DNA from: Sphingomonas xinjiangensis
GTDB lineage: Bacteria; Pseudomonadota; Alphaproteobacteria; Sphingomonadales; Sphingomonadaceae
Assembly (NCBI RefSeq): GCF_014199255.1
Contig: NZ_JACIJF010000003.1
Coordinates: forward strand, 372,001 to 436,000
Direction: 5' to 3'
Length of the DNA: 64,000 nucleotides
The notes beneath the pieces are model-generated. The model did not search any database, had not been told where the DNA came from, and saw only the letters and a list, made by a program, of their open reading frames with translations. The position numbers were made by a program, and so were the translations under genes. Within the stretch, counting starts at the first letter, position 1; each line of letters begins with the position of its first letter. Positions 1-7,961 of the stretch are shown here, one piece after another.

Positions 1-551
1 TCGTTGAGCGCCTTGGCGGCCGCAAGCCGATCGCAGTGGACACCCGCATCGTCTGTGCCACGCACCAGAATCTCGACGGCATGACCGCCGAAGGGCGGTT
101 TCGCGAAGACCTGTACTACCGTCTCGCAGAAATCGTGATCCCTATCCCTACCTTGGCGGAGCGGTCAGGCGACGCCGGACTCTTGGCGCGGCACTTTCTG
201 AACAAATATGCCGCAACGATGAACCCTTCAGTCCGGGGTTTCGCGCCCGATGCGCTCGCTGCAATCGATGTATGGCACTGGCCGGGTAATGTGCGCGAGT
301 TGGAAAACCGTCTCAAACGGGCGGTGATCATGGCCGATGGTAAGCTCATTACCGCAGGCGATCTCGATCTCGCCGCGCCGGACGACAGCCTGCCGGTCAA
401 CCTCAAGGCAGCACGCGAGCGCGCAGACCGCAAGGCGATCCGCCACGCCCTCGCGCGTGCGGAGGGCAACATTTCGGGTACTGCGCGCCTGCTCGGCATC
501 AGCAGGCCGACTTTATATGACCTGATGAAGGCTTATGACCTCCAACCTTAG
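1..551 (+). CDS. prsR: PrsR-type sigma-54-dependent response regulator, C-terminal part
   Basis: The reading frame is open from the window edge (codons start at base 3), so the receiver domain and most of the AAA+ ATPase are missing. What remains is the end of the AAA+ core, with the arginine-finger region FREDLYYRL and the WPGNVRELENR motif, and a Fis-type helix-turn-helix at the C-terminus (GNISGTARLLGISRPTLYDLM). These are standard for NtrC-class activators that work with sigma-54 RNA polymerase. The stop overlaps the start of the TPR gene by 17 bases. That pairing matches the PEP-CTERM/exosortase-associated PrsR-PrsT pair, which is why I prefer PrsR over a generic NtrC-like regulator. Confidence 0.8.
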   Translation, partial: VERLGGRKPIAVDTRIVCATHQNLDGMTAEGRFREDLYYRLAEIVIPIPTLAERSGDAGLLARHFLNKYAATMNPSVRGFAPDALAAIDVWHWPGNVRELENRLKRAVIMADGKLITAGDLDLAAPDDSLPVNLKAARERADRKAIRHALARAEGNISGTARLLGISRPTLYDLMKAYDLQP

Positions 552-2547
552 CCGCCGAAAGCGCGAGCGCATGCGCCGCCTGCTCATCGTGCTGGTTGCG
601 CTCGGCACATTGGGAGCGGCGATAGGAGCATGGTTCCACCTCGCCCGAGATACGGCGCCAATGAGCGCTGAAGAGGTCGTGCGGCGCGGCGCGGCGGCGC
701 TCAGGGCGCATGACGCGACACGTGCGCGCGATCTCGCCGCGGCCGCGGTACGCGATGCACCGAACAGCGCGGCGACCCATTTGCTACTCGCCAAATCGAT
801 GCTGGCGCTTGACGATGGCGTGGGGGCCGAGGCGGAGCTTAAGCGTGCTGTCGAAACGGGCGCAGACGCAAAACTGCTAGCGCATCTTCGCGCGCACGCA
901 TTCTTGCTGCAGGGCGACGGGACCAAGGCACTGAGCGAAGCAGCTAATGCTGTTGCGACAGGTCGCCCTTATGGGCTGCGCATCAGCGCCCGAGTCCTGG
1001 CGGACCGTGGAGAATGGACCGCCGCCGGTGACTTGTTCGACCAAGCGCTTCGGCTTGCACCACGGGATCCCGATCTATGGCTCGACACCGCGCGGTTCAG
1101 GTTGGCGGCGGGAGACGTGCTCGGGGCGAATGCGGCTGCGCAACGCGTTCTCCAGCTGGATTCGAACCATGTCGCCGGCCTCCTTGTGCGTGGCGAGCTC
1201 GTCCGCGCGCAATACGGTTTGGTCGCCGCACTCCCCTGGTTCGAAGCAGCCCTCAAGCATGATCCCCGCGACTACAGCACGCTTGTGGAGTACGCCGCTA
1301 CCCTCGGCGATGCTGGCCGGACTGTTGATGCACTCGCAGCCACTCGCCGCGTGCTTGTCGTGCGGCCGAACAGCCCACAGGCATTATACCTCCAATCGGT
1401 GATTGCGGCCCGCGCGGGCGATAGGGAGCTTGCGAGCACATTACTGGCTAAATCCGATGGGGCGATAGACGCCCTTCCGGCCGCCCTGCTCCTGAAAAGC
1501 ATTTTGGACGTACAGTCGGGTGACTACGAGCAGGCGATCACGCGATTGAAAGCGCTGATCGACCGGCAACCGCTGAACACAGCCGCTCGCAAACTGTTGG
1601 CTGCCGCAATGCTCCGGCGCGATTCGGCTTTGGAAGCTTTGAACGTGCTGCAGCCTCTGACTGGCCGAAACAAAACGGACAGCTACGCACTGCTTTTGGC
1701 GGCGCGCGGATTGGAACGGCGCGGTGACCGCGACGGCGCTGCCGCGTTGATCGATCGCAGTGGCGCTGCCAGTGCGAGCGTGGCCGGCGGCGCCTTCAGC
1801 GAGGATGACAGCCTGGGCACTCTTGCCGCTCAGGCAGATCAGCATCCTGATGATCCGGCTGCGCTAGTCGCCTATGTCCGAGGGCTTTATGGCAGCGGTG
1901 ACACCGCAACTGCCTTGAGCAAGGCGGAACAGGTCGCGTCCAGGAACCGCGCGATCCCTGCGGCGCAGTTGTTGCTAGGCGACATGCTTATGCTGGCAAA
2001 TCGTCCCACGGACGCTGCCCTAGTGTATGGCCGTGCAGCTGACATTCGCTTCGACTCGCCGACCCTGTTGCGCTTGGTCGAAGCACTGGAGCGTGCGGGA
2101 AGAAGCCGGGACGCAGCGAACGCGTTGGACCTGTACCTTTCGCAAAATCCATTGAGCTTGAGCGCGCTGCGCATTTCGGGACACTCGCAGCTAATGGCAG
2201 GCCGATATGAAGTGGCGATCAACAGTCTTGAGCAGTTGCGTGCTCAGCTCGGAGACGGTGACGCAGCGCTAAACGCGGACTTGGCCCTTGCCTATGCCGA
2301 AGCGGGCGCCCTCGATGACGCGCTGGAATTCGGGGAAGCCGCCTATGCACTGGCGCCAGCCAACCCGCTTGTTGTCGAAGCGTTTGGCTGGGTGTTGTAC
2401 CGCGCGGGCGACTTTGCGCATGCAGCGGAACTGACCCGAAAGGCGCTGCGCCTGGCACCAGGCGCTCCCGAATTGCGCTGGCAACTCGCACAGATCAATG
2501 CAGCCGGGGACAGGCGGAAGGCTGCTGGCCCGAAACAGGCGCACTGA
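535..2547 (+). CDS. prsT: PrsT-like TPR protein, membrane-anchored
   Basis: 670 residues. A basic start (residues 6-14) is followed by one hydrophobic helix (about 15-34), then nearly continuous tetratricopeptide-like helical repeats rich in Ala and Leu to the C-terminus. This suits a periplasmic scaffold held by one N-terminal helix. I see no lipobox cysteine, although PrsT proteins in other groups are often lipoproteins. It starts inside the end of prsR, so the two are probably translationally coupled. In exosortase systems these genes flank exopolysaccharide and PEP-CTERM sorting genes, which would lie to the left. An ATG at 571 is an alternative start. The exact substrate or partner cannot be read from the sequence. 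Confidence 0.72.
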   Translation: MTSNLSRRKRERMRRLLIVLVALGTLGAAIGAWFHLARDTAPMSAEEVVRRGAAALRAHDATRARDLAAAAVRDAPNSAATHLLLAKSMLALDDGVGAEAELKRAVETGADAKLLAHLRAHAFLLQGDGTKALSEAANAVATGRPYGLRISARVLADRGEWTAAGDLFDQALRLAPRDPDLWLDTARFRLAAGDVLGANAAAQRVLQLDSNHVAGLLVRGELVRAQYGLVAALPWFEAALKHDPRDYSTLVEYAATLGDAGRTVDALAATRRVLVVRPNSPQALYLQSVIAARAGDRELASTLLAKSDGAIDALPAALLLKSILDVQSGDYEQAITRLKALIDRQPLNTAARKLLAAAMLRRDSALEALNVLQPLTGRNKTDSYALLLAARGLERRGDRDGAAALIDRSGAASASVAGGAFSEDDSLGTLAAQADQHPDDPAALVAYVRGLYGSGDTATALSKAEQVASRNRAIPAAQLLLGDMLMLANRPTDAALVYGRAADIRFDSPTLLRLVEALERAGRSRDAANALDLYLSQNPLSLSALRISGHSQLMAGRYEVAINSLEQLRAQLGDGDAALNADLALAYAEAGALDDALEFGEAAYALAPANPLVVEAFGWVLYRAGDFAHAAELTRKALRLAPGAPELRWQLAQINAAGDRRKAAGPKQAH

Positions 2548-2592
2548 TCGGGCGGCATTCCCGCACGCGTCATGCTGCGGTAAGCGCATTGG

Positions 2593-3405
2593 ATGACCTC
2601 CGATCCCTTGATCCGCATTGCCGAGGCACTTGAGCGGCTTGCGCCGCCCCCGCGAGCCGAAGCCGACCTGTACAAGCATCCCGCCTATGTCTGGCGCGCA
2701 ATAACCTTGGATGCCGCCAGAGCGTTTCGCCCGCTTTCGCTGGATCTGTTGCGAGGATTGGAGCGGCAGCGCGACGCTCTGCATGCCAACCTCAACCAGC
2801 TGAGCACTGGCGCCGCCTCGCATGATGTGCTGCTGTGGGGTGCCCGCGGAACGGGTAAATCGGCATTGGTGAAGAGCGTGATCTCCGCGATCCAGGCAAG
2901 CGGCGGCAATCTCGCGCTGGTGGAAGTAGCGGGTACCAGCATCGAGGCCCTGCCGGCGCTGTTCGCCAGACTGGAACCCGTCGATCGCGCATTCGCGATC
3001 TTCCTCGATGATTTGGGCTTTGAAGCGCCGGGCGAGGCGCGGGTGCTTCGCTCGCTGCTGGATGGCGGTGCGGAAGCGCGGCCGCCAAACTGCCGGTTGA
3101 TCGTCACGTCCAACCGCAGACATCTGGTGCCGCGCGATTTGGCGGAACAGGCGAGCGCGATCAATCCGCGGGATTCCGTCGACGATAATCTGGCGTTGGC
3201 GGACCGGTTCGGTTTGAGCCTGGGGTTTCATGCGATGGATCAGGCGCTGTATCTGGAAGTTGTCGAAAGTTACGCGCAGACGCATGGTCTTCCCTTTGAC
3301 CCCCGAGAGGCGGTGGAGTGGGCAACCCGGCGGGGAAGCCGTTCGGGGCGGGTTGCGTGGCAATATGTCGTCGAAGTTGCCGGACGATGCGGCAAGTCGC
3401 TATAG
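2593..3405 (+). CDS. DUF815-type AAA+ ATPase
   Basis: 270 residues. Walker A is GARGTGKS at 83-90, Walker B is IFLDD at 136-140, and a sensor-1 region reads IVTSNRRHL near 170-178. The length and layout, with a helical N-terminal part before a single AAA module, fit the DUF815 family of predicted ATPases. No cellular role is well established for that family. The gene follows prsT after 45 bases on the same strand and may share its transcript. It could instead be the first gene of a unit with the downstream kinase. Confidence 0.8.
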   Translation: MTSDPLIRIAEALERLAPPPRAEADLYKHPAYVWRAITLDAARAFRPLSLDLLRGLERQRDALHANLNQLSTGAASHDVLLWGARGTGKSALVKSVISAIQASGGNLALVEVAGTSIEALPALFARLEPVDRAFAIFLDDLGFEAPGEARVLRSLLDGGAEARPPNCRLIVTSNRRHLVPRDLAEQASAINPRDSVDDNLALADRFGLSLGFHAMDQALYLEVVESYAQTHGLPFDPREAVEWATRRGSRSGRVAWQYVVEVAGRCGKSL

Positions 3406-3452
3406 TGGCGCTTGACTAACCTCCCGGCTAAGCGCCTAGTTTCAAGTCAGAA

Positions 3453-4466
3453 ATGGGGCGGATAGGCGAACTCGATTTACCCGACAGGCTGGCGCAATAC
3501 GCACCGGGCTGGGTGACGCAACTTGCGTTCGCGCTGCTGTGCGCCACGGCGGCAATATCGCTGCGCGCGGGGATCGACCTGTTCGCCGCCGGCGCGGGTC
3601 CCTTCGCGCTTGGCTACCCCGCGGTGCTGGTCGCCACCTTGTTCGCGCGGTGGCCAGCGGGGATGCTCTGCGGGGCACTGTCGCTGGCGCATACCTGGTA
3701 CTTCATGCTGCCGCCGATCCATAGCTGGCTTCTGAAGCGGCCCGAAGACCTGCCGCGGTTGGCCGTGCTGACGTTCGCCTACCTCATCTTGATCCTGATC
3801 GCGGACCTGTTCCGCCGCGCGGTCCGCCGCGCCGCAGCGGAACGCGACCGCGAAATCGCCGAGCGCGACCTGTTCCTCGAAGAGTTCGACCACCGCGTCA
3901 CGAACAACTTCGCGCTGGTCGCCGCGCTGCTCGACCTGCAGCGCCGGCGAAGCGCGAGCGAGGAGACCGCAGCGGCGCTGGGCTCTGCGCTTGCGCGCGT
4001 CCAGAGCATCGCGCGCGCCCACCGCCATCTGTACCGCGGCAACGCGGGACCCGGCGACGTCGACATGGCGAGCTATCTGAGCGAACTATGCACCGCACTG
4101 TCCGACGCGCTGTTCCTGCAAGGCGCGATCGTGCTGGAATGCGCATCGGACCATGTCACCCTGCCACGCGACCGGGCGGTGTCGATCGGACTGATCGTCA
4201 ACGAACTGGTGACCAACGCCGCCAAACACGCCTTTACCGGGCGCGACTCCGGGCGGATATCGGTGCGGTTCGCCACGGCGCCGCGCGGCTGGACGCTGAG
4301 CGTCGCGGACGATGGCCGAGGCACCTCCCCCGAGCTGCTGACCCAGGGACGCGCGGGCGGATTGGGCCAGCGGCTGACCGAAAGCTTCGCGCGCCAGGCC
4401 GGCGGCACCTTGCGAGCCGAGAGCGGGCCAGACGGCACGCGGGTCACCGTGGAGCTGGCGGGCTGA
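3453..4466 (+). CDS. HWE/HisKA_2-type sensor histidine kinase
   Basis: 337 residues. The first 110 or so contain three to four hydrophobic segments resembling the DUF4118 (KdpD-like) membrane domain, with no large periplasmic loop. A short basic linker leads to the phospho-acceptor region FDHRVTNNFALV, with His147 as the likely phosphorylated residue. The ATP-binding domain has the N-box NELVTNAAKHAF (Asn255 region) and the G-box DDGRGT. The HRVxNN spacing is typical of HisKA_2/HWE kinases, which in alphaproteobacteria often act in general stress or light responses. No partner response regulator gene is adjacent, so it appears orphan here. Confidence 0.82.
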   Translation: MGRIGELDLPDRLAQYAPGWVTQLAFALLCATAAISLRAGIDLFAAGAGPFALGYPAVLVATLFARWPAGMLCGALSLAHTWYFMLPPIHSWLLKRPEDLPRLAVLTFAYLILILIADLFRRAVRRAAAERDREIAERDLFLEEFDHRVTNNFALVAALLDLQRRRSASEETAAALGSALARVQSIARAHRHLYRGNAGPGDVDMASYLSELCTALSDALFLQGAIVLECASDHVTLPRDRAVSIGLIVNELVTNAAKHAFTGRDSGRISVRFATAPRGWTLSVADDGRGTSPELLTQGRAGGLGQRLTESFARQAGGTLRAESGPDGTRVTVELAG

Positions 4467-4541
4467 CGTCGATCGGGCCGGGCCGTCTATGGCGCGGACG
4501 CGCGCGCCGCCCCGCCCTGGGAAGGAAAGGCTGACTGAGGA

Positions 4542-6323
4542 TCAGCCCAGCGCTTCAACCTGTTCGGCGAGTTCGAGCCAGCGCATTTCGGCTGCGTCCT
4601 TTTCCTCGCGCAGCTTGGCAATGCCTTCGCTCAGCGCACTGAATTTGGCGAAATCGCGCGTGTAGAGTGCAGGGTCGGAAATCACTTGCTCGTCGCGGGC
4701 GATCTGCGCCTCGATCTCCTCGATCCGCTTGGGCAGCAGGTCGTAGTCGCGCTGGTCCTTGTAGCTGAGCTTGGCGGCCTTTTTCGGCGCTTCCGCCGAT
4801 GCCGCCACAGGCCTGGCTGCAGTCTTCTTCGCCTCGGCCCTGGGCCGGCGCTTGGCCTCCCAATCGGCATAGCCGCCAACGACCACATCGACGAACCCAG
4901 ACCCGTCGAGCCCCAGTGTCACCGTGACGGTACGGTCGAGGAAGTCGCGGTCGTGGCTGACGATCAGCACGGTGCCTTCATAGTCCGAGATGACTTCCTG
5001 AAGCAGGTCGAGCGTTTCCAGGTCGAGATCGTTGGTCGGCTCGTCGAGCACCAGCAGGTTGGAATGGCGGGCGAATTCGCGCGCGAGCAGCAGGCGCGAA
5101 CGCTCGCCGCCCGACAGCGTGCCGACCTTGGCCTCGGCAATGCTGGGATCGAACAGGAACTCCTTCAAATAGCCATGGACGTGCTTGCGCACGCCGAGCA
5201 CGTCGATCCAGTCGCCGCCCTCGGCAAGCACGTCGCGCACCGTCTTCTCGGGCGCCATCAGGCTGCGCTGCTGGTCGATGATGACGCTGTCGAGTGTCTT
5301 GGACAGGCGCACATTGCCTTCGTCGGGCGCGACTTCGCCGGTCAGCAGCTTGAGCAGGGTCGACTTGCCCGCGCCGTTCGACCCGACCAGGCCGATGCGG
5401 TCGCCCTTGGTCACGCGAAACGTGAAGTCCTTGATGATCGTGCGGTCGCCATAGGTCTTCGACACGTGCTTGGCGTCGATCACCACCTTGGTGTTGCTGT
5501 CGTCGGCGGCAGTAACCAGCTTGGCCGCGCCCTGCGGCCCGACCATCGCCGCGCGGGTGGCGCGCATCTGCTTGAGCTTCTCCAGCCGCCCCTGGTTGCG
5601 GCGGCGCCGCCCGGTGACGCCGCGCTGAAGCCAATGCTCCTCCAGCTTGAGCTTGGCGTCCAGGCGCTGGGCGTTGCGCTCCTCTTCGGCATAGACCTGC
5701 TCGGTCCACGCCTCGAACCCGCCAAAGCCGACATCGGCGCGGCGGATCATGCCCCGGTCGAGCCACAAGGTCGCGCGGGTCAGGCGCGTGAGAAAGGTGC
5801 GGTCGTGGCTGATGACGATGAAGGCGCCGGTGAAGCGCTTGAGCCAATCCTCGAGCCATTCGATCGCGGCGAGATCGAGATGGTTGGTCGGTTCGTCGAG
5901 CAGCAGCACGTCCGGGTTCTGCGCCAGCGCACGGGCGATGGCGGCGCGGCGTCGCTCGCCGCCACTGGCGGTCGCGGCTTCGCGGGTGAGATCGATGCCA
6001 AGCTGGTCGGCGATCGCCTCTGCCTCATATTGCTGGGGCGCGTCGTCGCCGGACAGGACATAGTCCAGCAGCGTGGTGCAGCCGACCATGCGCGGCTCCT
6101 GTTCCAGCAGCACGACATGGGTGCCCGGCTGGATGGTGCGGCGGCCTTCGTCCGGCTCGATTTCACCGGCGATCAGTTTCAAGAGCGTGGTCTTGCCCGC
6201 GCCATTGCGGCCGATAAGCGCCAGCCGGTCGCGCTCGCCCACCGACATGTTCAGTCCGCGGAAGAGCCAGCGGACGCCCTGGTTGAGGCCGAGATTTTCA
6301 CAGGCGAGGACGGGTGCAGCCAT
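4542..6323 (-). CDS. uup: ABC-F family ATPase, Uup-like
   Basis: About 593 residues from the ATG at 6323. That start puts the protein directly at the first ABC module (MAAPVLACENL) and has an AAGGA-like ribosome site; the frame stays open upstream to 6419 but looks non-coding. There are two ATPase domains and no membrane segments. Module 1 has Walker A GRNGAGKTT, signature ASGGERRR and Walker B LLLDEPTNHLD. Module 2 has GSNGAGKST, LSGGERSR and LVLDEPTNDLD. A Lys/Glu-rich C-terminal coiled-coil extension (KLSYKDQRDYDLLPKRIEEI) is characteristic of Uup. ABC-F proteins act on ribosomes or DNA intermediates and do not transport. It is convergent with the kinase gene and divergent from the PepSY operon. 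Confidence 0.9.
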   Translation of the reverse strand: MAAPVLACENLGLNQGVRWLFRGLNMSVGERDRLALIGRNGAGKTTLLKLIAGEIEPDEGRRTIQPGTHVVLLEQEPRMVGCTTLLDYVLSGDDAPQQYEAEAIADQLGIDLTREAATASGGERRRAAIARALAQNPDVLLLDEPTNHLDLAAIEWLEDWLKRFTGAFIVISHDRTFLTRLTRATLWLDRGMIRRADVGFGGFEAWTEQVYAEEERNAQRLDAKLKLEEHWLQRGVTGRRRRNQGRLEKLKQMRATRAAMVGPQGAAKLVTAADDSNTKVVIDAKHVSKTYGDRTIIKDFTFRVTKGDRIGLVGSNGAGKSTLLKLLTGEVAPDEGNVRLSKTLDSVIIDQQRSLMAPEKTVRDVLAEGGDWIDVLGVRKHVHGYLKEFLFDPSIAEAKVGTLSGGERSRLLLAREFARHSNLLVLDEPTNDLDLETLDLLQEVISDYEGTVLIVSHDRDFLDRTVTVTLGLDGSGFVDVVVGGYADWEAKRRPRAEAKKTAARPVAASAEAPKKAAKLSYKDQRDYDLLPKRIEEIEAQIARDEQVISDPALYTRDFAKFSALSEGIAKLREEKDAAEMRWLELAEQVEALG

Positions 6324-6889
6324 GGGGTCCTTGGTTCGATGCTGGGGAACCGGCGCGATGCCCGGGCGAAGACGCCGGGCGCGGGGTTCATCCGGTACGG
6401 GCAGTTGCGCACGCGACACCTAGGGGGCCGAGGCGGGAACGACAATGGGGTGCGGATTGTGCCCGTTGGCGTCGAACGGCGGAAAAGTGGTGGAAAACGG
6501 CAGGGCAGGACCCCGCTGGACAAGCGGCTCGCAGCGCTTTGCATCTGCAAGCAGATCGGCAGACCCGAGCGCGTCGCACGCGACCACGATATTGGCGGCC
6601 AGCGCCTGTCCAGGGTGAAGGGGCGGAATAGACGATCATCGTTTTGTCGAACCAGCCATCGGGGCATCGCGGCGGCGAATACGGTGACTACCGGTCAACG
6701 CGCCGCGAACTCGACCCCTCATGCGCCGCGACCGATCAGCGCCGCGGAAGCGCGTCAGAGCGACAGCACTCTGGCACAAGTCGCCAAGTTGACGCGCATG
6801 TCTTGACGGCAGACTTCCTCGTCCAGCCGGCTCTGTGGGGCACGTCGCCGGGAACCCCTGTGTTGCCCGCAGGTTACGCCCCCTCCCGA
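6324..6889. other. 566-base gap between uup and the PepSY operon
   Basis: This stretch must hold the divergent promoters of uup and the PepSY/two-component operon. Frames are open on the plus strand, including an in-frame upstream extension of the PepSY gene from 6644. Their composition is unlike a real sphingomonad protein and I recognise no family. I see no terminator, tRNA or clear operator. Confidence 0.5.
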
Positions 6890-7255
6890 ATGCCGTTCAG
6901 GGGCTATTCAATGGCCGACCCCTATGCGATGCCGATGCGAATGCTGGTCCTTCCCGTCTTGTGCGCGTGCCTGGCAGCTGCGGCGCTTTCCGGCGCCGCG
7001 GCGTGGGCGGGCGTGGGGGCGCCCCAGGATCATGGGCAGAGCGCGGCCAGCCAGCGGCGCCAGACCGGGCAGAACCTGCCCGCGCGCGAGATCGAGCGGC
7101 GCGTCATTCCCCGCATGCCCGGGGCGCAGTATCTGGGATTTGATTATGATCCCGGAACGGAGATTTACACGCTCAAGTTCCTGCGCAATGGGTCGGTGAT
7201 CTGGGTGGACGCGGACGGCCGCAGCGGCCGTATCCTGCGCACGGCGGGCAACTGA
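6890..7255 (+). CDS. small secreted PepSY-domain protein
   Basis: 121 residues from the ATG at 6890; an ATG at 6911 or 6941 would give a tighter signal peptide. A hydrophobic N-terminal segment (LVLPVLCACLAAAALSGAAA) looks like a Sec signal. The rest ends in a PepSY-like half: a helix (REIERRVIPRMPGA) followed by strands (YTLKFLRNGSVIWVDADGRSG). PepSY domains often inhibit or modulate partners in the periplasm. The gene sits 30 bases before an OmpR-type regulator and its kinase, so the product may be a periplasmic input or brake for that kinase. The upstream in-frame extension to 6644 is not credible. Confidence 0.75.
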   Translation: MPFRGYSMADPYAMPMRMLVLPVLCACLAAAALSGAAAWAGVGAPQDHGQSAASQRRQTGQNLPAREIERRVIPRMPGAQYLGFDYDPGTEIYTLKFLRNGSVIWVDADGRSGRILRTAGN

Positions 7256-7285
7256 GCCGGCAATCCACGAGGTGTTGGAGACTAT

Positions 7286-7957
7286 ATGCGACTTCTGATC
7301 GTCGAGGATGAACCCAATTTGGGCCAGCAGCTGAAGAACGCGCTGGAAGGCGCGGGCTATGCAGTCGACCTGGCCACCGATGGCGAGGAAGGGCATTTCC
7401 TGGGCTCCACCGAACAATATGATGCCGTGCTGCTCGACCTGGGCCTGCCCGAGATCGACGGGCTGACCGTGCTCGACCGCTGGCGCAAGGAAGGCCGGAC
7501 CATGCCGGTGCTGGTGCTGACCGCGCGCGACAGCTGGTCCGACAAGGTTGCCGGGCTCGACGCGGGCGCCGACGATTATGTCGCCAAGCCTTTCCAGACC
7601 GAGGAGCTGATCGCCCGGCTGCGCGCGCTGATCCGCCGCGCGTCCGGCAATGCCTCGGCCGAGCTGATCGCGGGCGACATCCGGCTGGACACGCGCAGCG
7701 GCAAGGTCACCAAGGATGGCGAGCCGGTGAAGCTGACCGCGCAGGAATATAAGCTGCTAAGCTACCTGCTCCACCACAAGGGCAAGGTGGTGAGCCGCAC
7801 CGAGCTGATCGAGCATATCTACGATCAAGATTTCGACCGGGATTCGAACACGATCGAAGTGTTCGTGACGCGCATCCGCAAGAAGCTGGGCGCGGACGTG
7901 ATCACCACGATCCGCGGACTGGGCTACAGCCTTGAGGAGCCGGCGGGAGCCGCGTAA
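7286..7957 (+). CDS. OmpR/PhoP-type response regulator (FeuP-like)
   Basis: 223 residues. The receiver domain has the acidic pair EDE near the N-terminus, a phospho-acceptor Asp in LLDLGLP (about residue 51), TARDSWSDK, and the conserved Lys in VAKPF. The C-terminal winged helix carries LTAQEYKLLSYLLHHKGKVV and the recognition region YDQDFDRDSNTIEVFVTRIRKKLG. The DQDFDRDSN segment and the PepSY-regulator-kinase order resemble FeuP of rhizobia and PhoP-like regulators. A GGAG ribosome site precedes the ATG. The kinase gene starts within or right after the 3' end, so they form a two-component operon. Confidence 0.88.
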   Translation: MRLLIVEDEPNLGQQLKNALEGAGYAVDLATDGEEGHFLGSTEQYDAVLLDLGLPEIDGLTVLDRWRKEGRTMPVLVLTARDSWSDKVAGLDAGADDYVAKPFQTEELIARLRALIRRASGNASAELIAGDIRLDTRSGKVTKDGEPVKLTAQEYKLLSYLLHHKGKVVSRTELIEHIYDQDFDRDSNTIEVFVTRIRKKLGADVITTIRGLGYSLEEPAGAA

Positions 7958-7961
7958 CTGC

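Noticed and set aside
2269..3363. 364-codon open frame on the minus strand
   Set aside because: It is antisense to the AAA ATPase, has no family motif, and arises from the high GC content.
4686..6806. 706-codon plus-strand open frame
   Set aside because: It lies opposite uup, whose two complete ABC modules are unmistakable; the plus-strand product has no recognisable fold.
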